A stretch of 64,000 bases of DNA from Chryseobacterium sp. OSA05B (GCF_019970065.1 NZ_JAHXYH010000004.1:372001-436000); one strand, 5' to 3'. Numbered from the stretch's first letter, positions 50,443-60,111 are shown. Notes: a model not told the origin generated them from the letters alone. Numbers and translations: made by a program.

Positions 50443-51687
50443 TTAAATGAAGAAGTTGGCAATGGTGTAGATGATCAGTCCTACCAGTCCGCCGACGAGT
50501 GTTCCGTTGACCCGGATAAACTGCAGGTCTTTTCCTACTTCCAGTTCCAGCTTTTCGCTCAGTTCTTTTCCCTGCCAGTTTCCTACGGTAGAACTGATGA
50601 GGTTTCCAAACTGATGGGTGTTTTTAAGGATGTATTTGTAAGCCGTCACTCTCACCCAATGATCAATTTTGTTCTGAAGATTTTCGTCTGTTTTTAAATT
50701 TTGGGAAAATTCATTCAGGTTTTTAATGAGATAACCTTTGAGTGAAGACTGGTTGTCCTGAAGCTCTTTCATTAATGTTTTCTTGATGGAGATCCAGATG
50801 TCACTTGAATATTCGTCCAGTTTATCACTTTTCAGAAGACCGTTTTTGATGGTTTTAAATTCATCATCCCATTTCGGATCTTCCTTCAGATCGGTAGAGA
50901 ATTCGTGAATTTTTTGAGTAATCAGATTACGGATTTCATGTTCCGGATTTTCTTCAATTTCTTTGAAAAAATCAGAAAGTCCGCTGGCAATTTTATCAGC
51001 AATTTTATTATCGACAAAAGACGGAATAAATGAATAGCTGCCTTTTTCAACACGCTCTTTGATCATTTCATCATTCTCGATAATATATTCTTTGATCTGC
51101 TTGGAAAGATTAGTGATGATTCTCTGATGATCATTTTTCTCCAGAATATAAGTGATCCCGTTTCCAACCACTTTATTCAGCTTGATGTCATCCGTCATAT
51201 CAGAAACTTTTTTGCTGATAAACTGGCTTACCGAAGTATCATCAAGCTTATTGAGAATATCAAGAACGATGTCTGAAAGATTCCTGATCAGGATATCCTG
51301 GCTTTTTTCCTTGGCGAGCCATTCGCCGACAAAGTTTGAAATTTTAAGCTTTTGGATATAAGGACGGATATTCTGTGGCGAAAGAAAATTGCTTACCACA
51401 AAGCTTCCGAGATTGTCACCCAGCCTCTGTTTACTGTTTTCGATAAGATTCGTATGTGGAATCGGAAGACCCAGCGGATGCCGGAATAAAGCGGTTACAG
51501 CGAACCAGTCTGCTAGAGCACCCACCATTGCAGCCTCGGAAAAAGCCCTTACATAACCCAGCCAATGGGAAGGATTCGACTTTTGAAGGAGCGTGGCGGC
51601 AATGAAAATAACAGCCATCAGGACAAATAATCCGGTGGCAAATGCTTTATATTTTCTCAGTTGTTTTCTTTTGGCTTCATCATTCAT
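50443..51687 (-). CDS. DUF445 membrane protein
   Basis: 414 aa. Starts with a membrane helix (KAFATGLFVLMAVIFIAATLL), then GYVRAFSEAAMVGALADWFAVTALFRHPLGLPIPHTNLI, the DUF445 signature, a long charged helical region and a final membrane helix (GLVGLIIYTIANFFI). Function of the family is unknown; inner-membrane location. Confidence 0.9.
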   Translation of the reverse strand: MNDEAKRKQLRKYKAFATGLFVLMAVIFIAATLLQKSNPSHWLGYVRAFSEAAMVGALADWFAVTALFRHPLGLPIPHTNLIENSKQRLGDNLGSFVVSNFLSPQNIRPYIQKLKISNFVGEWLAKEKSQDILIRNLSDIVLDILNKLDDTSVSQFISKKVSDMTDDIKLNKVVGNGITYILEKNDHQRIITNLSKQIKEYIIENDEMIKERVEKGSYSFIPSFVDNKIADKIASGLSDFFKEIEENPEHEIRNLITQKIHEFSTDLKEDPKWDDEFKTIKNGLLKSDKLDEYSSDIWISIKKTLMKELQDNQSSLKGYLIKNLNEFSQNLKTDENLQNKIDHWVRVTAYKYILKNTHQFGNLISSTVGNWQGKELSEKLELEVGKDLQFIRVNGTLVGGLVGLIIYTIANFFI

Positions 51688-51843
51688 ATTCTCAAATTTA
51701 CTAAATTTGGTTGTGAAGTCTAATATCTAATCACAAAAGTCACAAAAGCTTTATAAAACTAACGTATTCTAAGGTGTTAAGAGCTTTTGGGTATCTTATG
51801 GTTTAATTTTTAAGCTTAATCTAAAAAATAGTTAAATAATCTT

Positions 51844-52290
51844 ATGGAAAATAAAGAAGCAAAAAACAATCCATATTACTCCAGAACCAATACTGCAAAA
51901 CTTGATATTTCCAACGAAGAATGGAAAAAGATCCTTGCTCCAGACTTATATGCGATATCCAGGGAAGCCGCTACAGAAAGAGCTTTTACCGGAAAATATA
52001 ATGAATTTGATGAGATTGGGGATTACTATTGTGCCGTTTGTGGTAACCATCTGTTCCGCTCCACGTCAAAATTCAGCAGCAGTTGCGGATGGCCGAGCTT
52101 TTTTGAGGCCGATAAAGAAGGCGTTTATTACAAAAGAGATACAGCGTACGGAATGGAAAGGGTAGAAGTGCTCTGCAAACGATGTGATTCCCATCTTGGA
52201 CACGTTTTTGATGATGGTCCGAAACCTACGGGGCTGCGGTATTGTATGAATTCTGTGAGTTTGGAATTTGTTGGAGATTCAGAGAAATAA
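51844..52290 (+). CDS. msrB: Peptide-methionine (R)-S-oxide reductase
   Basis: 148 aa MsrB. Zinc-binding Cys pairs C63-A-V-C66 and C111-K-R-C114; catalytic Cys134 in LRYCMNSVSLEF; CGWPSFF substrate loop. Repairs R-methionine sulfoxide in oxidised proteins. No signal peptide, so cytoplasmic. Single gene. Confidence 0.95.
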   Translation: MENKEAKNNPYYSRTNTAKLDISNEEWKKILAPDLYAISREAATERAFTGKYNEFDEIGDYYCAVCGNHLFRSTSKFSSSCGWPSFFEADKEGVYYKRDTAYGMERVEVLCKRCDSHLGHVFDDGPKPTGLRYCMNSVSLEFVGDSEK

Positions 52291-52380
52291 GCTCTTTTAA
52301 TTCACGAAATCAGGAAGTTAAAGTTTCTTAAATTCAGTTAAACTTTCCGAGTTTATAACAGGCTGGTAATTATGTTTTTA

Positions 52381-52388
52381 TAATTTTG
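52381..52388 (+). promoter_or_regulatory. Putative -7 box of the L,D-transpeptidase-like gene
   Basis: TAATTTTG, 30 nt before the ATG at 52419. Confidence 0.45.
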
Positions 52389-52418
52389 CCTCACTAATTT
52401 GGAATTTAATATTATTGA

Positions 52419-53174
52419 ATGAAAGGAATTTATAGTGTATTAGGCCTTGTTTATATGGTCACGACTTCATTCTATCTTTCGCCGGGAAAGGCAGTAAAGA
52501 CCGAGAATGTGAATACAGCAACAATTGAAAAAGTAGCTGACACGAAATCTGAGAAGACTGCCACTAAAGCGTCTTCATCAGAAGAATTGTACAAATCAAT
52601 TCCATTTGATCCTGAGCATGAATTAAATTATGAGGTATTCTCAAAAGCATTAACAGGATTTGAAAATTTAAAAAAGGCAGGATTGCTGAATCAGGACTCG
52701 CATTTATTGACTATCTGCGATTTTTCTATGTCTTCGAATACAAAAAGACTTTGGGTGATTGATACCAACGAGAAGAAGGTACTGTTTAATTCACTGGTAG
52801 CACACGGAAAAAATACAGGCGAAGAATTTGCTGCGAATTTTTCTAACACGGAAAGTTCGCTGCAGAGCAGTTTGGGATTTTATATCACGGATGCCACTTA
52901 CCAGGGAGACAATGGATATTCTCTGAAACTGCTGGGAATGGATAAAGGATTTAATGATGCTGCCTACAGAAGAGCTATCGTGATGCACGGAGCAGATTAT
53001 GTAAGCGATGAATTTGCATCAGAGCACAAAAGAATCGGAAGAAGCTGGGGATGTCCCGCAGTGCCGAGAGCATTGACACAGCCTATCATTAATACGATTA
53101 AAGGACGAAACTGTCTTTTTATCTATTATCCCGATCAGAAATACCTTTCTTCTTCGGAATGGCTGCGGTCTTAA
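52419..53174 (+). CDS. L,D-transpeptidase-like (YkuD-fold) exported protein
   Basis: 251 aa with an N-terminal signal or anchor (SVLGLVYMVTTSFYLSPGKA). The catalytic-type motifs are MHGADYVSDE (H190) and the C212 in GRSWGCPAVP, typical of the YkuD-type catalytic family found in murein L,D-transpeptidase-like proteins. It would make or cut 3-3 crosslinks in peptidoglycan. Followed 34 nt downstream by a cupin gene. Confidence 0.85.
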   Translation: MKGIYSVLGLVYMVTTSFYLSPGKAVKTENVNTATIEKVADTKSEKTATKASSSEELYKSIPFDPEHELNYEVFSKALTGFENLKKAGLLNQDSHLLTICDFSMSSNTKRLWVIDTNEKKVLFNSLVAHGKNTGEEFAANFSNTESSLQSSLGFYITDATYQGDNGYSLKLLGMDKGFNDAAYRRAIVMHGADYVSDEFASEHKRIGRSWGCPAVPRALTQPIINTIKGRNCLFIYYPDQKYLSSSEWLRS

Positions 53175-53208
53175 TTCAGAATAATAACTGTAAAAAAAGT
53201 AGTATAAT

Positions 53209-53589
53209 TTGAAAAGCACAGGTGATTCTGTTCCTGCCGTAAGGCTGGTGAATAATCCCGATGGGACCAGTAATTTCGAAATGGGGAAAATTCCTACTTT
53301 GAAGCAGATAAACACAAACGCTTTTTGGATAAGTACGACCACTGAAGAGTGGGAAAAAGAGGTGCACACTGCCCCGCGAAAGCAATATGTAGTAACCCTA
53401 AAAGGCAAGATCCGGTTTAAGGTAAGTAATGGTTCCACATTCCATATCGAACCGGGAATTATCCTTTTAGCAGAAGATGTAGAAGGCGAGGGGCATAGCT
53501 GGGAAATAGAAGAAGGAGAACAATGGGAAAGATTATATATTCCAATGGCAGACAATGCGGATGATTTTTTTATACAGGATTCTGAGTAA
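53209..53589 (+). CDS. Small cupin-domain protein
   Basis: 126 aa. Single cupin barrel, with KQYVVTLKGKIRFKVSNGST followed by EPGIILLAEDVEGEGHSWEI; the last has the His of motif 2 but motif 1 lacks the usual HxH, so metal binding is doubtful. The start is TTG at 53209; an upstream TAG in this frame (53200-53202) excludes a longer form, and the next ATG would drop 24 residues. Ligand unknown. Confidence 0.75.
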   Translation: MKSTGDSVPAVRLVNNPDGTSNFEMGKIPTLKQINTNAFWISTTTEEWEKEVHTAPRKQYVVTLKGKIRFKVSNGSTFHIEPGIILLAEDVEGEGHSWEIEEGEQWERLYIPMADNADDFFIQDSE

Positions 53590-53642
53590 AAGATCTGTTA
53601 TTTAAGAAAGTAATAAATTTCTTAATAAGAAGAATGAAAGGC

Positions 53643-53670
53643 AAAAAGCAGTCAATTTTGACTGCTTTTT
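53643..53670. terminator. Bidirectional terminator
   Basis: AAAAAGCAGTCAA (53643-53655) pairs with TTGACTGCTTTTT (53658-53670), 2-nt loop. Separates the cupin gene and converging fabF. Confidence 0.85.
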
Positions 53671-53731
53671 GTTGTTATTTAGATTGGTAATTTATTATTT
53701 ATATTAAACCTATTAATTCAGGCTCATTCAA

Positions 53732-54976
53732 TTAACCGTTGAATTTCTTGAAAACCAAAGTCGCATTATGTCCTCCAAATCCAAAGGCATTGCTTAACGC
53801 GAAATTGATATTCTTTTCTTTAGCCTCTCCAAAAACGATATTCACATCCTTAGGAATGCTTTCGTCGATATTGTGAAGATTAATTGTGGGAGGGATAATT
53901 CCGTTTTCTACAGCTTTAATAGAAAGAATAGCTTCTGCTGCACCCGCTGCACCCAGTAGGTGTCCGGTCATGGATTTTGTAGCACTGATATCAAGATTTT
54001 TGTTTCCTCCGAATAATTTGCTGATCGCTTTTAATTCTACCAGGTCTCCAAGTGGAGTAGACGTAGCGTGAGGATTAAGATAATCAAGATCTTCTAAATT
54101 GGCACCTGCTTCTTTCATAGCCAGCTGCATTGCTTTAATCGCGCTCACTCCATCCGGATGAGGTGCTGTCATGTGATAGGCATCTGCGGTCATGGCAGCT
54201 CCGGCTAATTCAGCATAAATTTTAGCACCTCTTGCTTTAGCGTGCTCATATTCTTCAAGAACCAGAGCTCCGGCACCTTCACCCATGACAAAACCGTCTC
54301 TGTCTGTGTCATAAGGACGGCTTGCGGTGGCAAAATCATCATTTCTGGTAGACATGGCCTTCATGATAGAGAAACCGCCTACAGAGGCCGGTGTGACAGC
54401 CGCTTCAGAACCTCCGCTGATGATTACTTTGGCCTTTCCAAGACGAATATAGTTGAAAGCATCCATTAATGCTGTATTTCCCGTTGCACAGGCTGAAATA
54501 GTGGTGTAGTTGATTCCCTGAAGACCAAACTTCATAGAAATCATTCCTGAAGCCATATTGGCGATGAACTTAGGAACAAAGAAAGGATTAAATCTTGGGG
54601 TTCCGTCGCCTTCTGCAAAATTCATGACCTCGGTTTCAAAGGTGAGCATACCGCCCTGGCCGGTTCCCCAGATCACTCCGGTATCAAACGGATCCATTTT
54701 TTCCAGCTCCAGTCCGGAATCCTGGATAGCTTCTGTGGAAGCATACATGGCATATTGTGAAAACAGGTCGCTTCTTTTTATTTCGTTGTGGGTCAGATGA
54801 ATTTTCGGATCAAAGTTTTTCACTTCACAGGCGAAGTGTACCTTAAATTTTTCTGAGTCAAAATGGGTAATCAAACCTGCTCCGCTCACCCCGTTAATAC
54901 TGTTTTGCCAAAAATCTTCGACATTGTTACCCAAAGGCGTCACAGCGCCCAGTCCTGTAATGACAACTCTTTTCAT
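53732..54976 (-). CDS. fabF: Beta-ketoacyl-ACP synthase II-like (FabF)
   Basis: 414 aa KAS II. Catalytic C163 in TISACATGN, His in NPHATSTPLGD and His in TKSMTGHLLGAAGA, a complete elongating KAS triad. Condenses acyl-ACP with malonyl-ACP. Last gene of a TetR-thiolase-thioesterase-FabF operon, 2 nt after the thioesterase gene. No acpP lies beside it, so this may be a second FabF in a special lipid pathway and not the main fatty-acid enzyme. Confidence 0.93.
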   Translation of the reverse strand: MKRVVITGLGAVTPLGNNVEDFWQNSINGVSGAGLITHFDSEKFKVHFACEVKNFDPKIHLTHNEIKRSDLFSQYAMYASTEAIQDSGLELEKMDPFDTGVIWGTGQGGMLTFETEVMNFAEGDGTPRFNPFFVPKFIANMASGMISMKFGLQGINYTTISACATGNTALMDAFNYIRLGKAKVIISGGSEAAVTPASVGGFSIMKAMSTRNDDFATASRPYDTDRDGFVMGEGAGALVLEEYEHAKARGAKIYAELAGAAMTADAYHMTAPHPDGVSAIKAMQLAMKEAGANLEDLDYLNPHATSTPLGDLVELKAISKLFGGNKNLDISATKSMTGHLLGAAGAAEAILSIKAVENGIIPPTINLHNIDESIPKDVNIVFGEAKEKNINFALSNAFGFGGHNATLVFKKFNG

Positions 54977-54978
54977 AT

Positions 54979-55404
54979 CTAGTTATTAATTTTGAATAGA
55001 TTAGAGGTTCCTCTGGCAATCAGTCTTGTTTTGTCTGCGTTCCATATTTCGCATTGCGCATTGACAAACTGCCGGCCTCTTTTTATAATTTTCGTTTCGG
55101 CTACAATATTATCATTTTCTTTTGCAGTTGAAAAATAATCGATCACATTATTGATGGTTGTTATGAAAGAATTTTCGTTCAGGGAGAACATCGTGGCTCC
55201 AATGATGTCATCAACGATAGCTGCGGTTACCCCGCCATGGAGATTTCCGATCGGGTTCAGCCATTCCGGTCGTACCGTATATTGGAACTCGAGATGTCCT
55301 TCTTCTGCAGAAAGTACAATAGGATTGAGCCATTTCATAAACGGTGACGGTGACTGATCAAACTCCCTTCCGATGAATTGCTGCAGTTGTGCTAATCTGT
55401 CCAT
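54979..55404 (-). CDS. PaaI-type hotdog thioesterase
   Basis: 141 aa. Hotdog fold with the NLHGGVTAAIVDDIIGATMF motif. Hydrolyses acyl-CoA or acyl-ACP thioesters; substrate unknown. Between thiolase (10 nt) and FabF (2 nt) in the operon, consistent with release or editing of intermediates. Confidence 0.88.
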   Translation of the reverse strand: MDRLAQLQQFIGREFDQSPSPFMKWLNPIVLSAEEGHLEFQYTVRPEWLNPIGNLHGGVTAAIVDDIIGATMFSLNENSFITTINNVIDYFSTAKENDNIVAETKIIKRGRQFVNAQCEIWNADKTRLIARGTSNLFKINN

Positions 55405-55414
55405 ATTTTTTGTT

Positions 55415-56683
55415 TTATTTTTCTAAAATCATAGTGACCCCCTGTCCTCGCGCCGCACAGATAGAGATAAAGCCTTTTCCGCTTCCCTTTTCGTGGAGCA
55501 GTTTGGCCAGAGTACCGATAATTCTTCCGCCTGTGGCTGCAAAAGGATGTGCTACGGCAAGACTTCCGCCTTTTACATTCAGTTTATTCCTGTCAATTTT
55601 TCCCAATGCTTTTTCTAGACCGAACTTTTTAGCCAGATCATCGTTTTCCCAGATTTTGATGGTGGCCAGAACCTGTGCAGCAAATGCTTCATGAATTTCA
55701 TAATAATCAAAATCTTCGAGACTCATTCCAGCCTTTTTAAGCATTCTGTCTGCTGCGAAAACCGGAGCCAGAAGCAGATTTTGTTTATTTTCAACATATT
55801 CAATGCCTGCCACCTCTGAAAAAGTCACATACGCTAAAATAGGAAAGCCATTGGCATTTGCCCATTCTTCGCTGCCCATTAAAACGGCTGAAGCACCATC
55901 TGTAAAAGGGGTGGAGTTTCCGGCAGTCAATGTTCCATTCTCTTTATCAAAAGCCGGTTTCAGCTGGGAAAGTTTTTCAATGCTGGTATCTCTGCGGAGA
56001 TTATTGTCTTTTTCCAGGCCGAAAGCAGGAATAATCATATCATCAAAAAATCCTTCATCGTAGGCTTTAGCCATATTCTGATGACTTTTTAAAGCCAGTT
56101 CATCCTGTTCCTCACGGGAGATGTTGTAATATTTGGCTGTGATTTCTGTGTGACCGCCCATCACCAGGCCTGTTTTGGGCTCCTGTCCTTTGTAAGGAAT
56201 TGGCATCCAGTCTTTCAGTTTTGGAGTGAGCAGCTGTTTTAGCTTTCCAAATACTGATTTTTCTTTATTGGCTTTTAACAGGGCTTTTCTTAACCTTGGA
56301 GCAGATTCAAACGGGATGTTACTCATGGCTTCAACACCACAGGCAATACCGTTTTCTATCTGTCCGAGGGCAATTTTATTTCCAATGTAAACAGCAGCTT
56401 CAATTCCCGTATCACAGGCTTGCTGAAGATCGCATGCGGGAGTTGCGGGATCCAGTGCCGTATTCATCACGGATTCTCTGATGAGGTTGCTTTCGGAAAT
56501 GTGTTTGATTACTGCACCACCGGCTACTTCACCAAGAAGTTTTCCCTGCAGGTTGTATTTGTTGATCAGTCCGTTAAGGGAAGCTACAAGAAGCTCCTGA
56601 TTGTCCAGATCTGCATAGGCTGTATTGATTCTTGCGAAAGGAATTCTGCTGTATCCTACGATAGCCACTTTTTTTGTTTCCAT
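55415..56683 (-). CDS. Acetyl-CoA C-acyltransferase (thiolase)
   Basis: 422 aa. N-terminal active Cys in LQQACDTGIEAAV, GGHTEITAKYYNISREEQDELALKSHQ, then EIHEAFAAQVLA and the C-terminal base Cys in SICAARGQGVTMI. Degradative, FadI-like type; it either cleaves 3-ketoacyl-CoA or condenses acyl-CoA. Follows the TetR gene after 10 nt and precedes the thioesterase. Confidence 0.92.
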   Translation of the reverse strand: METKKVAIVGYSRIPFARINTAYADLDNQELLVASLNGLINKYNLQGKLLGEVAGGAVIKHISESNLIRESVMNTALDPATPACDLQQACDTGIEAAVYIGNKIALGQIENGIACGVEAMSNIPFESAPRLRKALLKANKEKSVFGKLKQLLTPKLKDWMPIPYKGQEPKTGLVMGGHTEITAKYYNISREEQDELALKSHQNMAKAYDEGFFDDMIIPAFGLEKDNNLRRDTSIEKLSQLKPAFDKENGTLTAGNSTPFTDGASAVLMGSEEWANANGFPILAYVTFSEVAGIEYVENKQNLLLAPVFAADRMLKKAGMSLEDFDYYEIHEAFAAQVLATIKIWENDDLAKKFGLEKALGKIDRNKLNVKGGSLAVAHPFAATGGRIIGTLAKLLHEKGSGKGFISICAARGQGVTMILEK

Positions 56684-56693
56684 ATTGAAAAAT

Positions 56694-57299
56694 TTATGAG
56701 GGAAGTATTTTTAATTCTTTGTCGATCATCAATAATATCCTGTCTAAAGCCAGATGCAGATATTTTTCGTCTTCTGTTGTTTTAGCAAGCAGGATTCCGC
56801 CTTCTACCATCATGATGAATAATGATCCGTATTCGTCAGCATTTATAGTTTGGTGTATCGCTCCGTTGTCCTTACCATCTTTAATGACGGAAGATATCTT
56901 TTTAATCCATCCTTCAAAAGATTGGGTCACCTGCTTTTTCAGACTGGGAAAAGTATCATCGGCCTCGGTAGCGGCATTCATCAAAGGGCAGCCTCCGTTT
57001 TCAAATACAGCTTTCCAGTTTTTACGGTAAAAATTGACAAAAGCATTTAATTTGTCAATCGTGGTTGGAAATTCATCTCCTAAAGATTTGGCCATACTTT
57101 TAGCAAGAAGGCTGGAGTTGTATTTGTACACCTCAAGCGCGACTTCATCTTTATTGCCGAAGTTTCCATAAATGCTTCCTTTGGTCAAACCTGTAGCTTC
57201 CGTAATGTCAGATAAAGACGTAGAAGTATAGCCTTTGGTATTGAACAAAGACGCTGTTTTCTCAATGATGAACTGTTTGGTCTTTTCTGCTTTTGACAT
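56694..57299 (-). CDS. TetR/AcrR-family regulator of the lipid operon
   Basis: 201 aa. N-terminal HTH IIEKTASLFNTKGYTSTSLSDITEATGLTKGSIYGNFGNKDEVA, helical ligand domain with GGCPLMNAATEADDTFP. First gene of the four-gene operon; a palindromic operator (57332-57351) abuts its -7 box, so autorepression is expected and an acyl-CoA or related lipid is a plausible inducer. Confidence 0.92.
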   Translation of the reverse strand: MSKAEKTKQFIIEKTASLFNTKGYTSTSLSDITEATGLTKGSIYGNFGNKDEVALEVYKYNSSLLAKSMAKSLGDEFPTTIDKLNAFVNFYRKNWKAVFENGGCPLMNAATEADDTFPSLKKQVTQSFEGWIKKISSVIKDGKDNGAIHQTINADEYGSLFIMMVEGGILLAKTTEDEKYLHLALDRILLMIDKELKILPS

Positions 57300-57319
57300 T
57301 TAAGTGTTTAATTTCAATG

Positions 57320-57351
57320 CAAATATACAAAAATATACCGATTGGTATATT
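57320..57351 (-). promoter_or_regulatory. Promoter and TetR operator of the TetR-thiolase-PaaI-FabF operon
   Basis: The -7 box TATATTTG (plus 57320-57327) is followed upstream by an inverted repeat AATATACC-GATT-GGTATATT (57332-57351). The palindrome sits over the spacer and -33 region, where a TetR dimer would block RNA polymerase. Confidence 0.75.
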
Positions 57352-57602
57352 TTATTTTGTAACTGTTTTTTTACCACAAAAGTTTTTGAACACTTAAGTT
57401 ATTTTTAAGTTAAATACATTATGCATAAGAAGTCCACTTAAGTTTTTTTGAAAACCTTTTGTTTTCTTGAACTATGGGATTTCTAATAAAGTCTGTATAA
57501 TCTGAGTGAGCTGCGGGAAAAAAATAAACCATTAAGATTTTTTAATCAGATCAGACTAATTAAGAAAACCCTAATGGTTTACATAAAGAAATTTGAATAT
57601 AA
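57352..57602. other. Intergenic DNA with a 10-bp inverted repeat
   Basis: TAAACCATTA (57525-57534) is inverted as TAATGGTTTA (57572-57581) with a 37-nt loop. No gene is supported; the repeat might act at the 3' end of the OsmC gene. Confidence 0.35.
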
Positions 57603-58019
57603 TTAAGCTAAAGTAGCATTCAAAGTAATTTCAAAATTGAAAGCGGCGCTCACCGGGCATCCTTCTTCTGCAATTTTAGCCAATTTCTGGAATTCTTCTT
57701 CTGAAATTCCCGGAACTTTTGCGGTTAAAGTCAGTTCAGATTTTGTGATTTTTCCTACGCTTGGATCAAGAGTGATGACAGAAGTTGTTTTTAATTCTTC
57801 AGGCGTAAAACCTGCCTGGGAAAGTTCAGCACTCAGTTTCATCGTGAAGCATCCTGCGTGTGCTGCAGCAAGAAGTTCTTCAGGATTGGTTCCCACTCCG
57901 TCTGCGAAACGGCTGTTGAAAGAATACTGGGTTTCGTTTAAAGTCGTACTTTGAGTGGTTAAATGTCCTTTACCTTCTTTGATGTTACCGTTCCAAACGG
58001 CTGTTGCGTTACGTCTCAT
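57603..58019 (-). CDS. OsmC-family peroxiredoxin
   Basis: 138 aa. Conserved Cys in AAAHAGCFTMKLSAEL and Cys in EEGCPVSAAF, the two redox-active cysteines of OsmC/Ohr proteins, and the opening RNATAVWNGNIKEGKGHL typical of OsmC. Reduces organic hydroperoxides. Single gene. Confidence 0.93.
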   Translation of the reverse strand: MRRNATAVWNGNIKEGKGHLTTQSTTLNETQYSFNSRFADGVGTNPEELLAAAHAGCFTMKLSAELSQAGFTPEELKTTSVITLDPSVGKITKSELTLTAKVPGISEEEFQKLAKIAEEGCPVSAAFNFEITLNATLA

Positions 58020-58063
58020 AATGTTTGCTTTTTGTTGTTTTTAATATATTGATTTTGATGATA

Positions 58064-58071
58064 CAAAGATA
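58064..58071 (-). promoter_or_regulatory. Putative -7 box of the OsmC gene
   Basis: Minus-strand TATCTTTG, 44 nt before the ATG. Confidence 0.5.
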
Positions 58072-58107
58072 AATCGCTTAAAAGCTGGATTCAATAGATA
58101 AAAAGAC

Positions 58108-58974
58108 TTAAATATTGTACTTTTTTCCCGATGAGTAATTTTTCTTGAAATTGGCGGGTGTGCTTCCTGTTTTATGGGTGAAAAGCCGGTTGAAATAAGC
58201 CGGATCTTCATAACCAAGATCATAGGCGATCTCTTTCACAGGTTTATCGGTGTAGAAAAGAAGCCTCTTTGCTTCCAGTAAAATTCTGTTGATGATGAAC
58301 TGGTTGGGGGATTCAATATTTAGGTTTTTAAACTTATGGGTTAATGTTTTCGGTGCGATATGAAGGAGTTCCGCATAATCTGAAACATTGTGTTTTTCCC
58401 TGAAATGAATTTCCAGATATCTGCTGAAATCTCTGAAGACATCAAGTTCAGATCCAGGAATTTTCACCGTGTCATTATTAAGATGCTGTTTTTTCCAGTT
58501 CCTGGTTGCACGGATGATGATTTGTTTTACATAGGTTCGAATCATTTCCTCGGCAGAAGAATCTTTCCATTGCAGCTCATCTTTTATATGCTGGAATAAA
58601 TTTTTAATATCAGCAGTTTCCGAATCGGTAAGCTCTACAAAAGGGATTTCAAATACATTATGGAAAAGAAGACCATCACAGGCTACTTCTTTATCATGAA
58701 TCTGAATACAGTAAAAATCACGGTTATAGTACAGAAGCATAGATTCCTTTTGTCCTTTTTCTATCTTAAGATGCTGGCTGGTAAGAAAGAACAGGGTAGG
58801 TTTTGACACTTGATAATGATTGAAATCTACGGTAAGCTCATAACCCTCCGGAATGAAAAGGATTTTGATGTCATATCTGAATTGAGTTCCATTGATCTTC
58901 TCAAGATTTTCCTGAGAGAATAGTTCGAGCCCGAGTTTTTTGTAGTGATCTTCAAAAATAAGCTGCTGCTGCAT
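58108..58974 (-). CDS. AraC-family transcriptional regulator
   Basis: 288 aa. N-terminal cupin-like sensor region (FEDHYKKLGLELF, NHYQVSKPTLFFLTSQHLKI) and C-terminal two-HTH AraC domain: VSDYAELLHIAPKTLTHKFK and VKEIAYDLGYEDPAYFNRLFTHKTGSTPANFKK. Divergent from a second AraC gene and co-directional with the OsmC gene, which it may regulate. Confidence 0.9.
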   Translation of the reverse strand: MQQQLIFEDHYKKLGLELFSQENLEKINGTQFRYDIKILFIPEGYELTVDFNHYQVSKPTLFFLTSQHLKIEKGQKESMLLYYNRDFYCIQIHDKEVACDGLLFHNVFEIPFVELTDSETADIKNLFQHIKDELQWKDSSAEEMIRTYVKQIIIRATRNWKKQHLNNDTVKIPGSELDVFRDFSRYLEIHFREKHNVSDYAELLHIAPKTLTHKFKNLNIESPNQFIINRILLEAKRLLFYTDKPVKEIAYDLGYEDPAYFNRLFTHKTGSTPANFKKNYSSGKKYNI

Positions 58975-59232
58975 ACAATTACTTTAGCTTAAAGATACAA
59001 AAAAGAAGGTTTTCACGGTATTAATAAATAGAAACCTCTTTTCATTATGATCCGATTTTCCAGAATTTATATGATTTTTATTATCTATTATGGATTTTAT
59101 TTTTCTTTTTCGTGTTGCTTTTTAATTAAAAATAGAAAAAAAATAAAAATTATATATTAGTTGATTGGTTTTTTATCAATTTTGCAAAAACGTAGTGTAT
59201 TGAATGATAACTTTAATTTCTTCGAAGATTAG

Positions 59233-60111
59233 ATGAGTAAGCTAGAAAATATTTTGAGAGAAATAACCCCATTATCTCCCGAGGACAGTTTTCTTGTGTT
59301 TGACCGTATAAAGGCATCTTTCGATTTTCCGTATCATTATCATCCGGAGATCGAGATCAATTTTATCAGCAAGGGAAAGGGATACCGCCGGATGATTGGC
59401 GACCATACAGGAGAAATCGGTGACATCGAACTGGTGTTAGTTGGTCCTAATCTCCCACACTGCTGGGCCAACCATAAGTGTAAAAACCGGAAAACACATG
59501 AGATCACCGTGCAGTTCAATCAGGATTTTTTTAATCAGTCGATGATGGATAAAAATATTCTGAAACCCATCAGCAACCTTATGAAGGACTCAATACGGGG
59601 TATTCTGTTTTCTCAGGAAACGGCAGAAAAGCTGAAAGACTCCTTTTTCAATTTATCCAAAATGAACAGTTTTGAATCATTTATTGAGATCATGAAAATT
59701 CTTAATGAGCTGGCTATTGCCGAGGACAAAACAGTTTTATCTTCCTACAGCATTGAGTTGGAAACCTTCGCCGATAATGATAAAATGAAGATCGTTCACG
59801 ACTTTGTACACAAGAATTTTGAGAGTAAAATAACACTTCATGACGCAGCTTCACTGATCAATATGAGCAGTGTCACATTTAACAGGTTCATCAAAAAAAG
59901 AACAGGTAAGACTTTTGTGAATTATCTGAATGAAATCCGGATAAGCTATGCCGCCCGATGGCTTATGGAGAAGAATCTGACAGTTTTTGAGACCGCATTT
60001 GAGGCGGGTTTTAATAATATTGCCAATTTCAACAAAGTTTTTAAATCCATTAAAAAAACAACGCCTACAGAGTTTAAAGAACTTTTTAAAGGGGTAAAGA
60101 AAATCGAGTAA
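59233..60111 (+). CDS. AraC-family transcriptional regulator
   Basis: 292 aa. Cupin_2-like N-terminal sensor (FPYHYHPEIEINFISKGKGYRRMIGDHTGE, with two His before a Glu, sugar-binding-type layout) and C-terminal AraC HTH pair ending AFEAGFNNIANFNKVFKSIKKTTPTEFKELF. It lies just upstream of the SusC-SusD genes, in the same direction, and may control them. Confidence 0.92.
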   Translation: MSKLENILREITPLSPEDSFLVFDRIKASFDFPYHYHPEIEINFISKGKGYRRMIGDHTGEIGDIELVLVGPNLPHCWANHKCKNRKTHEITVQFNQDFFNQSMMDKNILKPISNLMKDSIRGILFSQETAEKLKDSFFNLSKMNSFESFIEIMKILNELAIAEDKTVLSSYSIELETFADNDKMKIVHDFVHKNFESKITLHDAASLINMSSVTFNRFIKKRTGKTFVNYLNEIRISYAARWLMEKNLTVFETAFEAGFNNIANFNKVFKSIKKTTPTEFKELFKGVKKIE

